The notes under the pieces are model-generated. The model worked only from the letters and a program-made list of their open reading frames with translations, made no database searches and was not told where the DNA came from. A stretch of 64,000 nucleotides of DNA from assembly GCF_051027545.1 (NCBI RefSeq), contig NZ_CP194902.1, positions 3,348,001 to 3,412,000 of the forward strand, written 5' to 3'. This stretch comes from Methylocaldum sp002005105 (GTDB taxonomy: Bacteria; Pseudomonadota; Gammaproteobacteria; Methylococcales; Methylococcaceae). The position numbers were made by a program, and so were the translations under genes. Below are positions 44,853 through 54,068 of the stretch, in pieces. Positions within the stretch are counted from its first letter, which is position 1. Each line of letters starts with the position of its first letter.

Positions 44853-45227
44853 CTATACCGTGCGAAGGATATTTTCCAGGTGCACGCCTAACACTTCGGC
44901 AATACGCTTGAGCTTGTCGATTCGGCATGTCGGCCGTCCCCGGTCGACAAGGGCAACGAACGATTCCGTTATGCCAGCCCGCTCGGCCAGTTCCTCCAGC
45001 GTCAGCCCGCGGAACTCGCGCCAGATCCGAATGGCGTTCTCTCCGGCCAAAAGGCGCGCCTTCAAGTCGTCCGGAAGTTGTTCTTCGCCCGGCACAAGCC
45101 GTTCCTCGGTTTTGACGTCGGACGCCATGTCCGTCGCCAATTCGGCCAGTTCCACGAGGGACAGATAGTCGTCATATGGAATCATCGCCCATTTCGAGCC
45201 TTCTTTTTCAATGATTTGCACGTCCAT
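44853..45227 (-). CDS. XRE-family regulator / orphan antitoxin-like protein
   Basis: 124 residues: an N-terminal beta segment typical of some antitoxins (MDVQIIEKEGSKWAMIPYDD) and a C-terminal Cro/CI helix-turn-helix (TLEELAERAGITESFVALVDRG). Such proteins usually pair with a RelE/ParE toxin. The 62 bp upstream and the preceding gene encode no toxin, so it is orphan here. CAGGAGAC precedes the ATG. Confidence 0.78.
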   Translation of the reverse strand: MDVQIIEKEGSKWAMIPYDDYLSLVELAELATDMASDVKTEERLVPGEEQLPDDLKARLLAGENAIRIWREFRGLTLEELAERAGITESFVALVDRGRPTCRIDKLKRIAEVLGVHLENILRTV

Positions 45228-45289
45228 TCCTAGTCTCCTGAATAGCGGTCTCGTTCTGATTTGATCGGAGGTAATGCTTTACCTTCGCC

Positions 45290-45688
45290 TTAATGAAGGC
45301 AACGTTCGAAGGCGCGTAAATGACGATCGCGGGAGGCGGACCGAAGGTTTTCCAAAACCCGGCGAACATCCGGTTCCGGGGTAGCGGCAAGCAGGCGGTC
45401 GTACATCGCCATATTGTATATCTCGGCCTCGACCGCGCTGCGGCAGGCCTCTTCAACCGTATCCGGCGCTGTCACGCGCTCAGGCCAGCGGTCTTCCGGC
45501 ACGGGTATGCCATAGCGTTCGAACAGCGAGAGCAGGGCAGCGGCATGCCGCGCCTCGGCTTCGACGATGTTAACGAAGGGACGTATCGGACCGAACTTTT
45601 CGATGACTTTTCGATAAGCGGCGAGCGCCTTGTATTCGTCATCGAGCGCTTCGGTCAGGCGGTCCTTCAAGCTCGAATTCATGAACAT
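45290..45688 (-). CDS. Ferritin-like DUF2202 domain protein
   Basis: 132 residues, helical. The likely di-metal ligands are Glu in LDDEYKALAAY, Glu and His in EAEARHAAAL, Glu in EAEIYNMAMY, and His in RDRHLRAF, as in DUF2202 ferritin-like proteins. Role in iron storage or redox is unproven. It sits upstream of the antitoxin-like gene on the same strand. Confidence 0.8.
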   Translation of the reverse strand: MFMNSSLKDRLTEALDDEYKALAAYRKVIEKFGPIRPFVNIVEAEARHAAALLSLFERYGIPVPEDRWPERVTAPDTVEEACRSAVEAEIYNMAMYDRLLAATPEPDVRRVLENLRSASRDRHLRAFERCLH

Positions 45689-45745
45689 TTCCTAAAGTGG
45701 CGGGTGCTGAGTGGCCAGACCATCGCATATTCCGACCGCAAAGCC

Positions 45746-46246
45746 CTAGGGGAAGGTATGCGGGTCGGTGCCTTCGCACTCGGCCTCGGGATGGTGTTTC
45801 TTGATGATGGCCTCGATTTCTTCTACGCGGTCTCGGGGCACGTCGATCATCAGCAGGAATTCGCCTTTTTCCATGGCCTCCTGGAATTGATCGATCCGCC
45901 GGTTACCGATGCTGCTGCCGACCATGCTCGACATCAATCCTCCGACCCCCGCGCCAGCCAGGGTGATCGCAAACAGCGCTCCGCCGCCCAGAACCAGCCC
46001 CGTGGGCAAGGCGATCGCCACCAGCCCGGCCAAGAGTCCCGTCGCGCCGCCGAGTGCGACGCCCTGTTCCAGGGCCGGAAGGAAGTCGGTCTTTTGCAGG
46101 AAAGTGGCTTCGGGCAGATCTTCCAAAGGCGTGCCGCGTTTGGCCAGTACGTGGATGTGGCGTTCCTCGATCCGCGCCAGCAACAACTCGTCCACAATCT
46201 TTTTGGTAATTTCGATGTTCGGTACCAAGAAATAGATGCGTCGCAT
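45746..46246 (-). CDS. DUF1269-like small membrane protein, paralogue
   Basis: 166 residues with the same design as the product of 11790-12329: a soluble N-terminal part (RRIYFLVPNIEITKKIVDEL), a long glycine-rich hydrophobic pair of helices, and a C-terminal FLLMIDVPRDR segment. Start 46246 has GGAGCAAG upstream. Function unknown. The 361 bp between it and the next gene (46608) is a divergent promoter region with no other gene recognised. Confidence 0.72.
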   Translation of the reverse strand: MRRIYFLVPNIEITKKIVDELLLARIEERHIHVLAKRGTPLEDLPEATFLQKTDFLPALEQGVALGGATGLLAGLVAIALPTGLVLGGGALFAITLAGAGVGGLMSSMVGSSIGNRRIDQFQEAMEKGEFLLMIDVPRDRVEEIEAIIKKHHPEAECEGTDPHTFP

Positions 46247-46607
46247 GATTCTTGCTCCAGTTCTGATTAGGGATGTTGGACTAGCCGACCAAGGCGGCGG
46301 CCGACAATGCCGGAGTAAACCCGGCGGTAACGGGCCGAAAGCTTCGCATTGGGGTAGCAATTAGACTCGATTTCAGGAAGGAAATTGCGTAACGGTTATG
46401 CGATTGCATCATCTCGAGGCTGGCGAAAAAGGCCGCGTTAGAGGGGGATCGGGAAAGCCCGGCTTATTGCCAAAAAGCTTCCGACGACTCATGAAAACCA
46501 CGACTCTCAGTCAAAGGGCATGCGCAACCGAAAGGCCGATGGGGGATCATTGCGTCGACGGGTGGTGTCCAACCAGATGCAGCACGCCAACTCAAGAGGA
46601 GGTCTCC

Positions 46608-48014
46608 ATGTTCTTCAAGCAGTTCTATCTCGGCTGTCTCGCCCACGCCTCTTATCTCATCGGCGATGAAGAGACGAAAACCGCGCTCGTCGTCGATCCC
46701 CAGCGCGACATCGAGCAATATCTGGAAGAGGCGCGCCGGGAAGGTTTCGAGATTCGCCATGTGTTCCTGACCCACTTTCACGCCGATTTCATTGCGGGAC
46801 ACCTGGAACTGCGGGATCGTGTCGGCGCCAAGATCCATTTGGGGGCGAGGGCGGATGCCGAATATGCGTTCATTCCGCATCCCGACGGCGATACGCTCGA
46901 ATTCGGTCAGGTCCGCCTGAAGATCCTGGAAACACCCGGGCATACCCCCGAAGGTATCTCGATCGTGGTTTACGATCAGGCCAAGAGCACGGAGATTCCC
47001 TATGCCGTGCTGACGGGCGATACGCTATTCATCGGGGACGTGGGACGCCCCGACCTTTTGGCCTCGTTCGGCGTTTCGGCCGAAGACCTGGCCGCGATGC
47101 TTTACGAGTCTCTGCACGAAAAGCTATTGCCCCTGCCGGACGAAACCTTGGTTTACCCGGCTCACGGCGCGGGGTCCATGTGCGGGAAAAGTCTCAGCAC
47201 CGACCTGTTCTCCACCATGGGAACGCAGCGCGGGTACAACTACGCGCTCAAACCCATGAGCAAGGAAGACTTCATTCGCCTGGTCACGGCGGGCCAGCCG
47301 GAAGCGCCGAAATATTTTTCCCATGACGCGGTACTCAACCGCAAGGAGCGCGCAACCCTCGAAGAAACCCTGGCGACCGGGCTGAAACCGCTCTCGCTCG
47401 ACGCGGTGCTCACGATGAAACAGGCCGGGGCGCAGCTTCTGGACGTGCGCGAGACGGCGGATTTCGCAGGGGCGCACCTGGCGGGCAGCGTGAACATCGG
47501 CCTCGGCGGCCCTTATGCCACTTGGGCGGGCACATTGCTCGATCGCACTAGGCCCATCGTGCTCATCGCCGAACCCGGCCGCGAGCAGGAAGCCGCGATG
47601 CGTCTCGGCCGAATAGGTTTCGACAATGTTGCGGGTTATCTCGAGGGGGGCATGGAAGCGCTGGAGCAGCGGCCGGATCTCATCCGGCGGACCGACCGGA
47701 TCGCAGCCCCGACCCTGGCGGAAAAGCTGGCCTCGGCGCAGTCGCCCCTGGTTCTCGATGTGCGTACCGAAAACGAATGGCAGCAGAAACGCATCGGCGA
47801 AAGCCTCAATATCCCGCTGAACCGGCTCGCGGAACGGAGCGGCGAACTGCCCCGCGACAGGCCCATCGTGGTCCATTGCGGCACCGGCTACCGCTCGTCC
47901 ATCGCCACCAGCTTGCTGGAAGATCAGGGATTCGATAATACGATCGATCTCGTGGGCGGTTTTAACGCGTGGGAGAAATGCTGTCCCAGTAACATCGCCG
48001 GTGGAACGGGTTAG
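46608..48014 (+). CDS. Persulfide dioxygenase-rhodanese fusion
   Basis: 468 residues. An N-terminal metallo-beta-lactamase domain of the ETHE1/persulfide dioxygenase type (THFHADFIAGH, TPGHTPEG, LTGDTLFIGD) is followed by two rhodanese domains. The first lacks the active-site Cys (its loop reads AEPGREQE); the second has CGTGYR. It oxidises glutathione persulfide to sulfite and transfers sulfane sulfur, and its product could feed the SoxCD-like enzyme at 4-6 kb. The start at 46608 follows AGGAGGTCTCC; an upstream in-frame extension to 46398 is rejected. Confidence 0.9.
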   Translation: MFFKQFYLGCLAHASYLIGDEETKTALVVDPQRDIEQYLEEARREGFEIRHVFLTHFHADFIAGHLELRDRVGAKIHLGARADAEYAFIPHPDGDTLEFGQVRLKILETPGHTPEGISIVVYDQAKSTEIPYAVLTGDTLFIGDVGRPDLLASFGVSAEDLAAMLYESLHEKLLPLPDETLVYPAHGAGSMCGKSLSTDLFSTMGTQRGYNYALKPMSKEDFIRLVTAGQPEAPKYFSHDAVLNRKERATLEETLATGLKPLSLDAVLTMKQAGAQLLDVRETADFAGAHLAGSVNIGLGGPYATWAGTLLDRTRPIVLIAEPGREQEAAMRLGRIGFDNVAGYLEGGMEALEQRPDLIRRTDRIAAPTLAEKLASAQSPLVLDVRTENEWQQKRIGESLNIPLNRLAERSGELPRDRPIVVHCGTGYRSSIATSLLEDQGFDNTIDLVGGFNAWEKCCPSNIAGGTG

Positions 48015-48050
48015 AGCATTTTCCGGTTTTCTGTAGCGCTTCCCCAAGGT

Positions 48051-48203
48051 GTAGGTCGGCAATCCTTTGCCGACGAAGACGCTCGGTCGGAGCACGGCGT
48101 CGGGAAAGGATTCCCGACCTACGGGGCGGCAGGGTGGTCGGCAATCCTTTGCCGACGAACCGGGTCGGCAAGGAACGTTGTCGGCAAGGGATTGCCGACC
48201 TAC
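48051..48203. repeat. REP-like element, family 2 (two inverted pairs)
   Basis: Units GTAGGTCGGCAATCCTTTGC (48051-) and GGTCGGCAATCCTTTGCC (48134-) alternate with inverse units ending CCCGACCTAC (to 48122) and GCCGACCTAC (to 48203). Each unit is a hairpin and the whole forms a mosaic element between two convergent genes. Confidence 0.8.
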
Positions 48204-48240
48204 GCGCTTCCCGTACCGCTAAACCGTGGTGAAAAACGCG

Positions 48241-49422
48241 CTACTTGCCACGCCTCCATTGGAGCGGGCGATATCCGTCGGTCAGGGTGTTCAAGAAGGC
48301 AACGAGGTCGTCCATTTCCCGTTCGGTCAGTCCCAGGTTGCCCAGTTCGTCATGGTTGACATTGTCCGCTATCTCGGGGGCGGGCCAGCAACCTTGCTTG
48401 AGGGCATCGCGCTCACGGGTCATGGCGTCCCGGCAGGCGGGCTTGACGTCCCGGTTGTTGTAGAACTCGACCACGCCACGCAAGGTCTGGAAATAACCGT
48501 TGTGCATGTAGGGACCGGTTATCGCGATATTGCGAAGGGTCGGGACCTTGAACTTCCCGTCCTCGGCAACGCTGCCGACGCTGGCGCCCAGGCCCCGGTC
48601 CGCGAAGTCGCGGCCGGCGGAATTGAACTCGGGCGGCAAGGCGTAGAAGGGATTGTCCGGATTCTTTGGAACGCCCAGGTTGTCATAGGTGAAATCCGTG
48701 AACAACGGCGGGGAATCCTCCTCCGACGGCCGGTTGGGATGGCAGGCGGCGCAATTGCCCTTGGCGGGATCCTCGTACACCTTGAGCCCCCTGAGCTCCC
48801 GCGGGCTCAATTTGACCTTTCCGGCCAGATACGCGTCGTATTTCGAGCTGAAGCGGTTGAATGCACGGATATTCTCGAATGCGGCGATCGCGTCGGCGAT
48901 GAGATCGTAGGCCCGTTCGGTGTCATCCAGGGCACCCCGTCCATACACTTCTTCGAACAACCGGGCATACGGGGCCTGACGTACCTTTTCCACCACGGCA
49001 GTTCGACTCGGATTGGCCATTTCGACCGGATTCAGGAACGGCTGTTTCGCCTGTTCTTCCAGAGTCGCGGCGCGGCCGTCCCAGAATTGGCCGCCTACGA
49101 ACAGCCCCTCCTGTTCGTCGTAGTGGAATGCCGGGCTGAATGCGGCATACATGACGGTGGGAGTGTTACGGCTGCCGAACCGTCCCGAAATCACGCCCTC
49201 GGAGGTGGGAATCCTCTTGTCCGGGTCGGTGAATGCGCGTTTGGGCTCATGGCAGCTGGCGCAGGATTGCCCGGCCGGCGAGGAGAGACTGGCGTCGAAG
49301 AACAACTCCCGGCCCAGTTTGGCCTTCGGCGTGAGCCACTGGCCTCCGGGCAAGGCTTGATCGTCGGCTGCGGCCTGAATGGCAAGGAGCGTGAATACGG
49401 TGCCCCATGTTTTGACCTTCAT
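48241..49422 (-). CDS. Di-haem cytochrome c peroxidase / MauG-like protein
   Basis: 393 residues with a signal peptide and two haem c motifs (CASCH and CAACH), the arrangement of bacterial di-haem peroxidases and MauG relatives. MauG-like members oxidise proteins rather than detoxify peroxide; the sequence does not decide. ATG 49422 has AGGG six bases upstream; 49428 is an alternative. A Fur-box-like palindrome lies immediately upstream (49445-49463), suggesting iron control. Confidence 0.88.
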   Translation of the reverse strand: MKVKTWGTVFTLLAIQAAADDQALPGGQWLTPKAKLGRELFFDASLSSPAGQSCASCHEPKRAFTDPDKRIPTSEGVISGRFGSRNTPTVMYAAFSPAFHYDEQEGLFVGGQFWDGRAATLEEQAKQPFLNPVEMANPSRTAVVEKVRQAPYARLFEEVYGRGALDDTERAYDLIADAIAAFENIRAFNRFSSKYDAYLAGKVKLSPRELRGLKVYEDPAKGNCAACHPNRPSEEDSPPLFTDFTYDNLGVPKNPDNPFYALPPEFNSAGRDFADRGLGASVGSVAEDGKFKVPTLRNIAITGPYMHNGYFQTLRGVVEFYNNRDVKPACRDAMTRERDALKQGCWPAPEIADNVNHDELGNLGLTEREMDDLVAFLNTLTDGYRPLQWRRGK

Positions 49423-49444
49423 GATCATCCCTTTTGTTTTTCGT

Positions 49445-49463
49445 AATGAGAAGAATTCTCATT
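49445..49463. promoter_or_regulatory. Fur-box-like palindrome
   Basis: AATGAGAA-GAA-TTCTCATT: perfect 8-bp arms around a 3-bp centre, close to the 7-1-7 Fur consensus TGAtAAT-N-ATTaTCA with G/C variants. It is centred about 32 bp before the di-haem peroxidase start, overlapping its promoter. The rest of the 340-bp divergent region 49423-49762 shows nothing else. Confidence 0.6.
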
Positions 49464-49762
49464 TGTAATCATCGTCGAGTCAAGAATCCATCCCATGCAA
49501 ATACACACAAAACTCCGTTTCGAAATGGAACCCCATGGAGGTGCGTGCGGATGCTCGAATGACGACCGACCTCTTTCTGACGGCGCATGGCGAACATTCG
49601 GCTTTTCTTGGCTATAACCGCTTTCGCTATTTCAGAAATCGGGCAACCGCGATGTCATCCTTCTGAGCAAGTGTGCAAGCCTTGATTTATTCGCGCCAGT
49701 CCGTGAACTCGTCGTATAGTTCAGGGAGTCGAGAAGTCGAAGCTGTTGTAGGAGGTTGATCG

Positions 49763-50989
49763 GTGGTGCGACCCAGCAGGAACTCGGTGTGGCTACTTTT
49801 TCTGATTGTTTTCTCGCTGCTCGGCGCGGTTGGGTATGCGAACGGTGCCGAATCGGAAGAACGTAAAGTCGATGTTTACTTTTTCTGGAAGGACGGCTGT
49901 CCGCATTGTGAACGCGCAATGGATTTCCTCAGACGATGGGAAGGCGAAGAGGCGAGAGTTCGTGTTCATTATCTGGAAATCAGCCGTTATACCGGGAACT
50001 ACGATGTCTTTTCTGCGCTGGTCAGGCAATTCGGAATCGAGCGCCCGGGGGTGCCTCTGACCGTGGTTGGTAAGACATACTTCGAAGGGTACGATGACGA
50101 CTCGACGACCGGAGCGGAGATCCAGTCGGCCGCAAAGGCCTGTCAGGAAGTCGTTTGCAGGGATCTCGTATGGCCGCTGTTGACCGGCATACCGGAGACA
50201 CCGGCCGAAGATCTTCCGCAGCCTGTCAAGAAAACGCCGAAGGTTCTGAAATTGCCGATATTCGGAGAAGTGACCATCGGCCAGGTCTCTCTTCCCGTGC
50301 TGACTTTGATGCTCGCGGCCGTGGACGGCTTCAATCCGTGCGCCATGTGGACCTTGCTTTTCCTGATCAGTCTGCTGGTGGGATTGCGCAACCGGTTTCG
50401 GATGTGGGTGCTGGGCAGCGCATTCATCGTCGCCTCGGCTGCGGTTTACTATCTGTTCATGGCGGCCTGGTTAAACTTGCTGCTTTTTTTCGGCATGCTG
50501 CTCTGGATTCGCATCTTGGTGGGAACGCTGGCGCTGGGCGGCGGTACTTATTACCTTCGCGAATATTTCGTGAATCCCGAGGCTATCTGTAAAGTGACCG
50601 CACCCGAATCGCGGAAGCGCGTTTTCGAGCGGCTGCGTTCCTTGGCCAGCGAGCGGCGCTTCCTGCTCGCGCTGGCGGGCATTATCCTGCTTGCCTTTGC
50701 GGTGAACCTGGTGGAGCTGATCTGTTCCGCCGGAATACCGGCTATTTATACCCAGGTGCTTGCTCTGAGCAACCTGCCGACATGGCAATATCATGCTTAC
50801 CTCGGCCTTTACATACTGGTGTTCATGCTGGACGACCTCTTCGTGTTTTTCGTCGCCATGCAGACCCTGCGGGTGACCGGGCTGACCGGGACATACGTGC
50901 GGTATGCTCACGCCATCGGCGGCGTTGTGCTGATCGTCATCGGATTATTGCTGCTGTTCAGGCCGGAATGGCTCGCTTTCTCGGTCTAG
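49763..50989 (+). CDS. Thioredoxin-CcdA fusion membrane redox protein
   Basis: 408 residues. A signal peptide (about 1-28) is followed by a periplasmic glutaredoxin/thioredoxin-like domain with CPHC, then six or seven membrane helices with paired Cys (GFNPCAMW and ELICSAGIPA), as in CcdA/DsbD. It would carry reducing equivalents across the inner membrane to periplasmic thiols, e.g. for cytochrome c or metalloprotein maturation. Start is GTG with AGGAGG upstream. It is first in an operon with a YkvA-like and a ZIP gene. Confidence 0.85.
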   Translation: MVRPSRNSVWLLFLIVFSLLGAVGYANGAESEERKVDVYFFWKDGCPHCERAMDFLRRWEGEEARVRVHYLEISRYTGNYDVFSALVRQFGIERPGVPLTVVGKTYFEGYDDDSTTGAEIQSAAKACQEVVCRDLVWPLLTGIPETPAEDLPQPVKKTPKVLKLPIFGEVTIGQVSLPVLTLMLAAVDGFNPCAMWTLLFLISLLVGLRNRFRMWVLGSAFIVASAAVYYLFMAAWLNLLLFFGMLLWIRILVGTLALGGGTYYLREYFVNPEAICKVTAPESRKRVFERLRSLASERRFLLALAGIILLAFAVNLVELICSAGIPAIYTQVLALSNLPTWQYHAYLGLYILVFMLDDLFVFFVAMQTLRVTGLTGTYVRYAHAIGGVVLIVIGLLLLFRPEWLAFSV

Positions 50990-51015
50990 GCCGCTGACGG
51001 AAGGGAGGGATACCC

Positions 51016-51450
51016 GTGGATGAAGAAGACCGGAACGAACTGAACGAAGCTTTCTTCAAGCGCAACGGCGGGAAAATCACGGATCGGCATTTCGACCGCA
51101 TCATCGAAAAGGCTCGCGAGATCGAGAACAAGGTCAAGAAGATTCCGGCGCTGTATCAGGTCTGGCTGGATATCCTGCTCTGCCTGGAATTGATCCGCGA
51201 TTACCGATCGGGGACATACCGGGATATCGCGGCCTGGGCGATCGCCGCCGTGGCCTTCGGTCTCCTGTATCTGATCAACCCGGCGGAGTTGATCCCGGAT
51301 GTGATCCCTATCGTCGGCTATCTGGACGATGTGGCCGTCATGGCGCTGATCTTGAAGCTCGTGAAGGTCGAACTCGAAAAATACGCGGCTTGGCGAAAGG
51401 CTCGCGACGAGTATCAGGAAGCGCTTTCCAGACTTTTCGCTGATGAGTGA
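51016..51450 (+). CDS. YkvA/DUF1232 family small membrane protein
   Basis: 144 residues. A charged N-terminal part is followed by one or two helices around LLYLINPAELIPDVIPIVGYLDD, the DUF1232 signature. Function unknown. GTG start with GGAAGGGAGGG upstream, 26 bp after the CcdA fusion. Its end overlaps the ZIP start by 8 bp, so the three are co-translated. Confidence 0.85.
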   Translation: MDEEDRNELNEAFFKRNGGKITDRHFDRIIEKAREIENKVKKIPALYQVWLDILLCLELIRDYRSGTYRDIAAWAIAAVAFGLLYLINPAELIPDVIPIVGYLDDVAVMALILKLVKVELEKYAAWRKARDEYQEALSRLFADE

Positions 51451-52345
51451 CGCAGCGAGCGATTTTGCCTCCCTTGCCGCGAACGGCGACCTATCGGCCT
51501 TCGGCATGTATGTTCAAGCCCACTTTTCGACCGTTTCCCGCTGGTTCGCCGAGCGTGCCCACATTCTGCAAGCCCTTCTCGCCTCGTTGTTCACCTGGGG
51601 AATGACCGCGCTCGGCGCCGCCCTGGTGTTTTTTACCAAGCGGATGAACCAAAAGCTGCTTGATGCCATGCTGGGATTCTCGGCGGGAGTGATGTTGGCC
51701 GCGAGTTACTGGTCTTTGCTCGCGCCCGCGCTCGATTTATCGGAAGGCTATGGCCGTTTTGCCTGGCTTCCGGCGGCAACGGGATTCACCCTCGGCGCTT
51801 ATGCGCTGAGTCTTTGCGACTGGCTGTTGCCCCATTTCCAACTCGGCGCAGCGATGCAGACGGAGGAGGGGGTCGTCACGACCTGGCGGCGTACTATGCT
51901 GCTGGTGCTCGGCATCACCCTGCATAACATTCCCGAGGGGCTGGCCGTGGGCGTGGCCTTCGGCGCCTTGGCCTGCGGTTTGGATACGGCCAGTCTGGGC
52001 GGTGCGATTGCCTTGGCGATCGGCATCGGTCTGCAGAATTTTCCGGAGGGCGCGGCGGTGGCCATGCCCTTGCGCCGCGTGGGCTGGTCGCGGCTGCGCA
52101 GCTTCTGGTACGGGCAGCTGTCCGCCGTGGTCGAACCGGTCGCCGCCGTCATAGGCGCCGCCGCCGTATCCGCGTGCTTGGCCATCATGCCTTATGCGCT
52201 TGCCTTCGCGGCCGGGGCCATGATCTACGTGGTGTTCGAAGCGATAATTCCCGAGTCGCGGGAACGGGGCAACACCGACATCGCCACGCTGGGGGCCATA
52301 CTCGGTTTCATTGTCATGATGATTCTGGATGTGGCCTTGGGCTGA
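51443..52345 (+). CDS. ZIP-family divalent metal transporter
   Basis: 300 residues with about eight membrane helices. The metal path motifs are HNIPEGLAVG and QNFPEGAAVA, the hallmark of ZIP (ZupT-like) transporters. Likely imports zinc, iron or manganese. It overlaps the DUF1232 gene by 8 bp and ends the operon. Confidence 0.92.
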   Translation: MSDAASDFASLAANGDLSAFGMYVQAHFSTVSRWFAERAHILQALLASLFTWGMTALGAALVFFTKRMNQKLLDAMLGFSAGVMLAASYWSLLAPALDLSEGYGRFAWLPAATGFTLGAYALSLCDWLLPHFQLGAAMQTEEGVVTTWRRTMLLVLGITLHNIPEGLAVGVAFGALACGLDTASLGGAIALAIGIGLQNFPEGAAVAMPLRRVGWSRLRSFWYGQLSAVVEPVAAVIGAAAVSACLAIMPYALAFAAGAMIYVVFEAIIPESRERGNTDIATLGAILGFIVMMILDVALG

Positions 52346-52511
52346 ATGGGGTTGAGACATTTGGATCAAGCCAAGCGGAGAGGATGCGCAGGGCAGTCTC
52401 GGTATCCGGAAGCACGCGCAATATCAGTTCGTTACCAATGCGAGTCGCCGGGCGACCGCTTCGTCTACTGTCGTATCCGAAGCGGTGTCTTCAAGCATTG
52501 CATTCACGACG

Positions 52512-54068
52512 TCATCTGCTCCTGAGCCGCTCGTCGCCTCCGTTTCCTCCGGTACCGTCTTCAGGTTGGTCGGTCCGGCTCCGATATGTTCGGAAAACAC
52601 GTTTCCCGGGTGGCAGGTTTGGCGGGCGACTTAGCTGCCTGCTCGCTTTTGGCGGCAAGATGCGCCCGTCCAGTTCCAGATCGACCTTGAGACGCTTCAC
52701 GGCGGTTTTGGCGGCCTTGGCGTTGGCGAATGGCCCCGCTATAACCTGATGGCGTTCGCCGCTCGGAACAACTTGTGCCGGTATCGGAGGCCCCTGATGA
52801 TTGAGCACGGCGGCGAGTCGCTGGGCCGTCATTTCGCTGGCTGTCTCGGCGGCGAACACGTACCAGCCGTAGCTGGCTTCCGGCGCCGGTTCGGGTTGTC
52901 CGAACCACTTGTCGGGTCGCACGATAGGCTGCGCTCCCGCAAGTACGGCGTCGACAGGGGGTGTTCCCGCGGTAATCGGTAGCGGAATGCCCAGTCCTTC
53001 TTGGACAATGCGTTCGATCTTTCCCCAATCCAGGGGTTGGTTCTGATCCCGCTCCCACTTTTTTAGATTGGCGCGGAGGGTTTTCTTGAGTAATTTTTCG
53101 TTTAATTCCTCATGGCTCGGGTAAGCCTGCAGGTAGACTACCCCGTCACGCCAGCCCACGAGATAAGGCTGATTGACGATATACACCGGCTCGTTCAACG
53201 GAACCCGCGAATACAGCTTGCTAGCGTCCTCCGGATACAGGCGGATGCAGCCATTGCTGGCTCGAAGCCCGACGCTGTAAGGCTTGTTCGTGCCGTGAAT
53301 GAGATACATCTGCCGGTTCAGGTACAGGGCATACTTGCCCAAGGGGTTGTCAGGCCCCGGCGGCACTGCGGCCGGCAAGGGATCGCCCCGCCGGAGGTGG
53401 TCGTCTCGGATGTTCTTTGTCGGATACCAGGTCGGGTTCTTAATCTTTCGCGCGATCCGCATCGCCCCGGTGGGAGTTGCTCGCCCTTCCCGCCCGATGC
53501 CTACGGGGTAGGTGACGACCTCGGCGCCATTTCCCTTGGCGGGAAAATGAAACATCCGCATGGCGGCGAGATTGATGACCACTCCCCGCCGTGGCGCCCG
53601 CGGTAGTACGAACTGCACCGGGATCAACGTCCTGCTGTTCGCGCTTGGCACCCACGGATCGAGCTCGGGGTTTGCCGCGACGATCTCTTCGTATCCCAAT
53701 CCGAAGTGCCGCGCGACATCGGGAAGCGTGTCCCCGTGCTGAAGCGTAATAACTCCGAACGACCCGACTACCCCTTCGTCCTTGGCGACAGAGAATCGGT
53801 GCTTCTCCAACGACGCGATCGGTGGGCTCGCAATAGGCGCTGATTCTTCCACCGGTTCTTTCACCGGCTCTTCGATCGGAGGCGGTAACCTGCCCCACTC
53901 GCCATGCCAGTGATTTGACATCTCTTGCATCGGGCGATAGGCGCATGCAGATAGTCCGCAGCAGAAGCCCAGGATAAGAATCAGCCCGCGCTTACGGCGC
54001 CGTGGCTGATGCAATGCCCACGGCTGCGAACGCTCCACAGGAACATTCAATCGTGCTTCTCCTCTCAT
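52512..54068 (-). CDS. L,D-transpeptidase lipoprotein with LysM and SPOR-like domains
   Basis: 518 residues. A lipobox (GLSAC) makes it a lipoprotein. A LysM domain (ITLQHGDTLPDVARHFGLGY) precedes the YkuD catalytic domain (YLIHGTNKPYSVG, SNGCIRL with the catalytic Cys). The C-terminus (about 430-510) resembles a SPOR domain that binds denuded glycan. It would link peptidoglycan peptides or attach lipoproteins. Start 54068 is the first that gives the signal; a TTG at 54050 with AGGAG upstream is an alternative. Confidence 0.88.
   Translation of the reverse strand: MRGEARLNVPVERSQPWALHQPRRRKRGLILILGFCCGLSACAYRPMQEMSNHWHGEWGRLPPPIEEPVKEPVEESAPIASPPIASLEKHRFSVAKDEGVVGSFGVITLQHGDTLPDVARHFGLGYEEIVAANPELDPWVPSANSRTLIPVQFVLPRAPRRGVVINLAAMRMFHFPAKGNGAEVVTYPVGIGREGRATPTGAMRIARKIKNPTWYPTKNIRDDHLRRGDPLPAAVPPGPDNPLGKYALYLNRQMYLIHGTNKPYSVGLRASNGCIRLYPEDASKLYSRVPLNEPVYIVNQPYLVGWRDGVVYLQAYPSHEELNEKLLKKTLRANLKKWERDQNQPLDWGKIERIVQEGLGIPLPITAGTPPVDAVLAGAQPIVRPDKWFGQPEPAPEASYGWYVFAAETASEMTAQRLAAVLNHQGPPIPAQVVPSGERHQVIAGPFANAKAAKTAVKRLKVDLELDGRILPPKASRQLSRPPNLPPGKRVFRTYRSRTDQPEDGTGGNGGDERLRSR

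Noticed and set aside
45228..45456. Possible toxin gene upstream of the antitoxin-like gene
   Set aside because: The frame is mostly antisense-like or out-of-frame sequence of the DUF2202 gene, with no RelE/ParE features.
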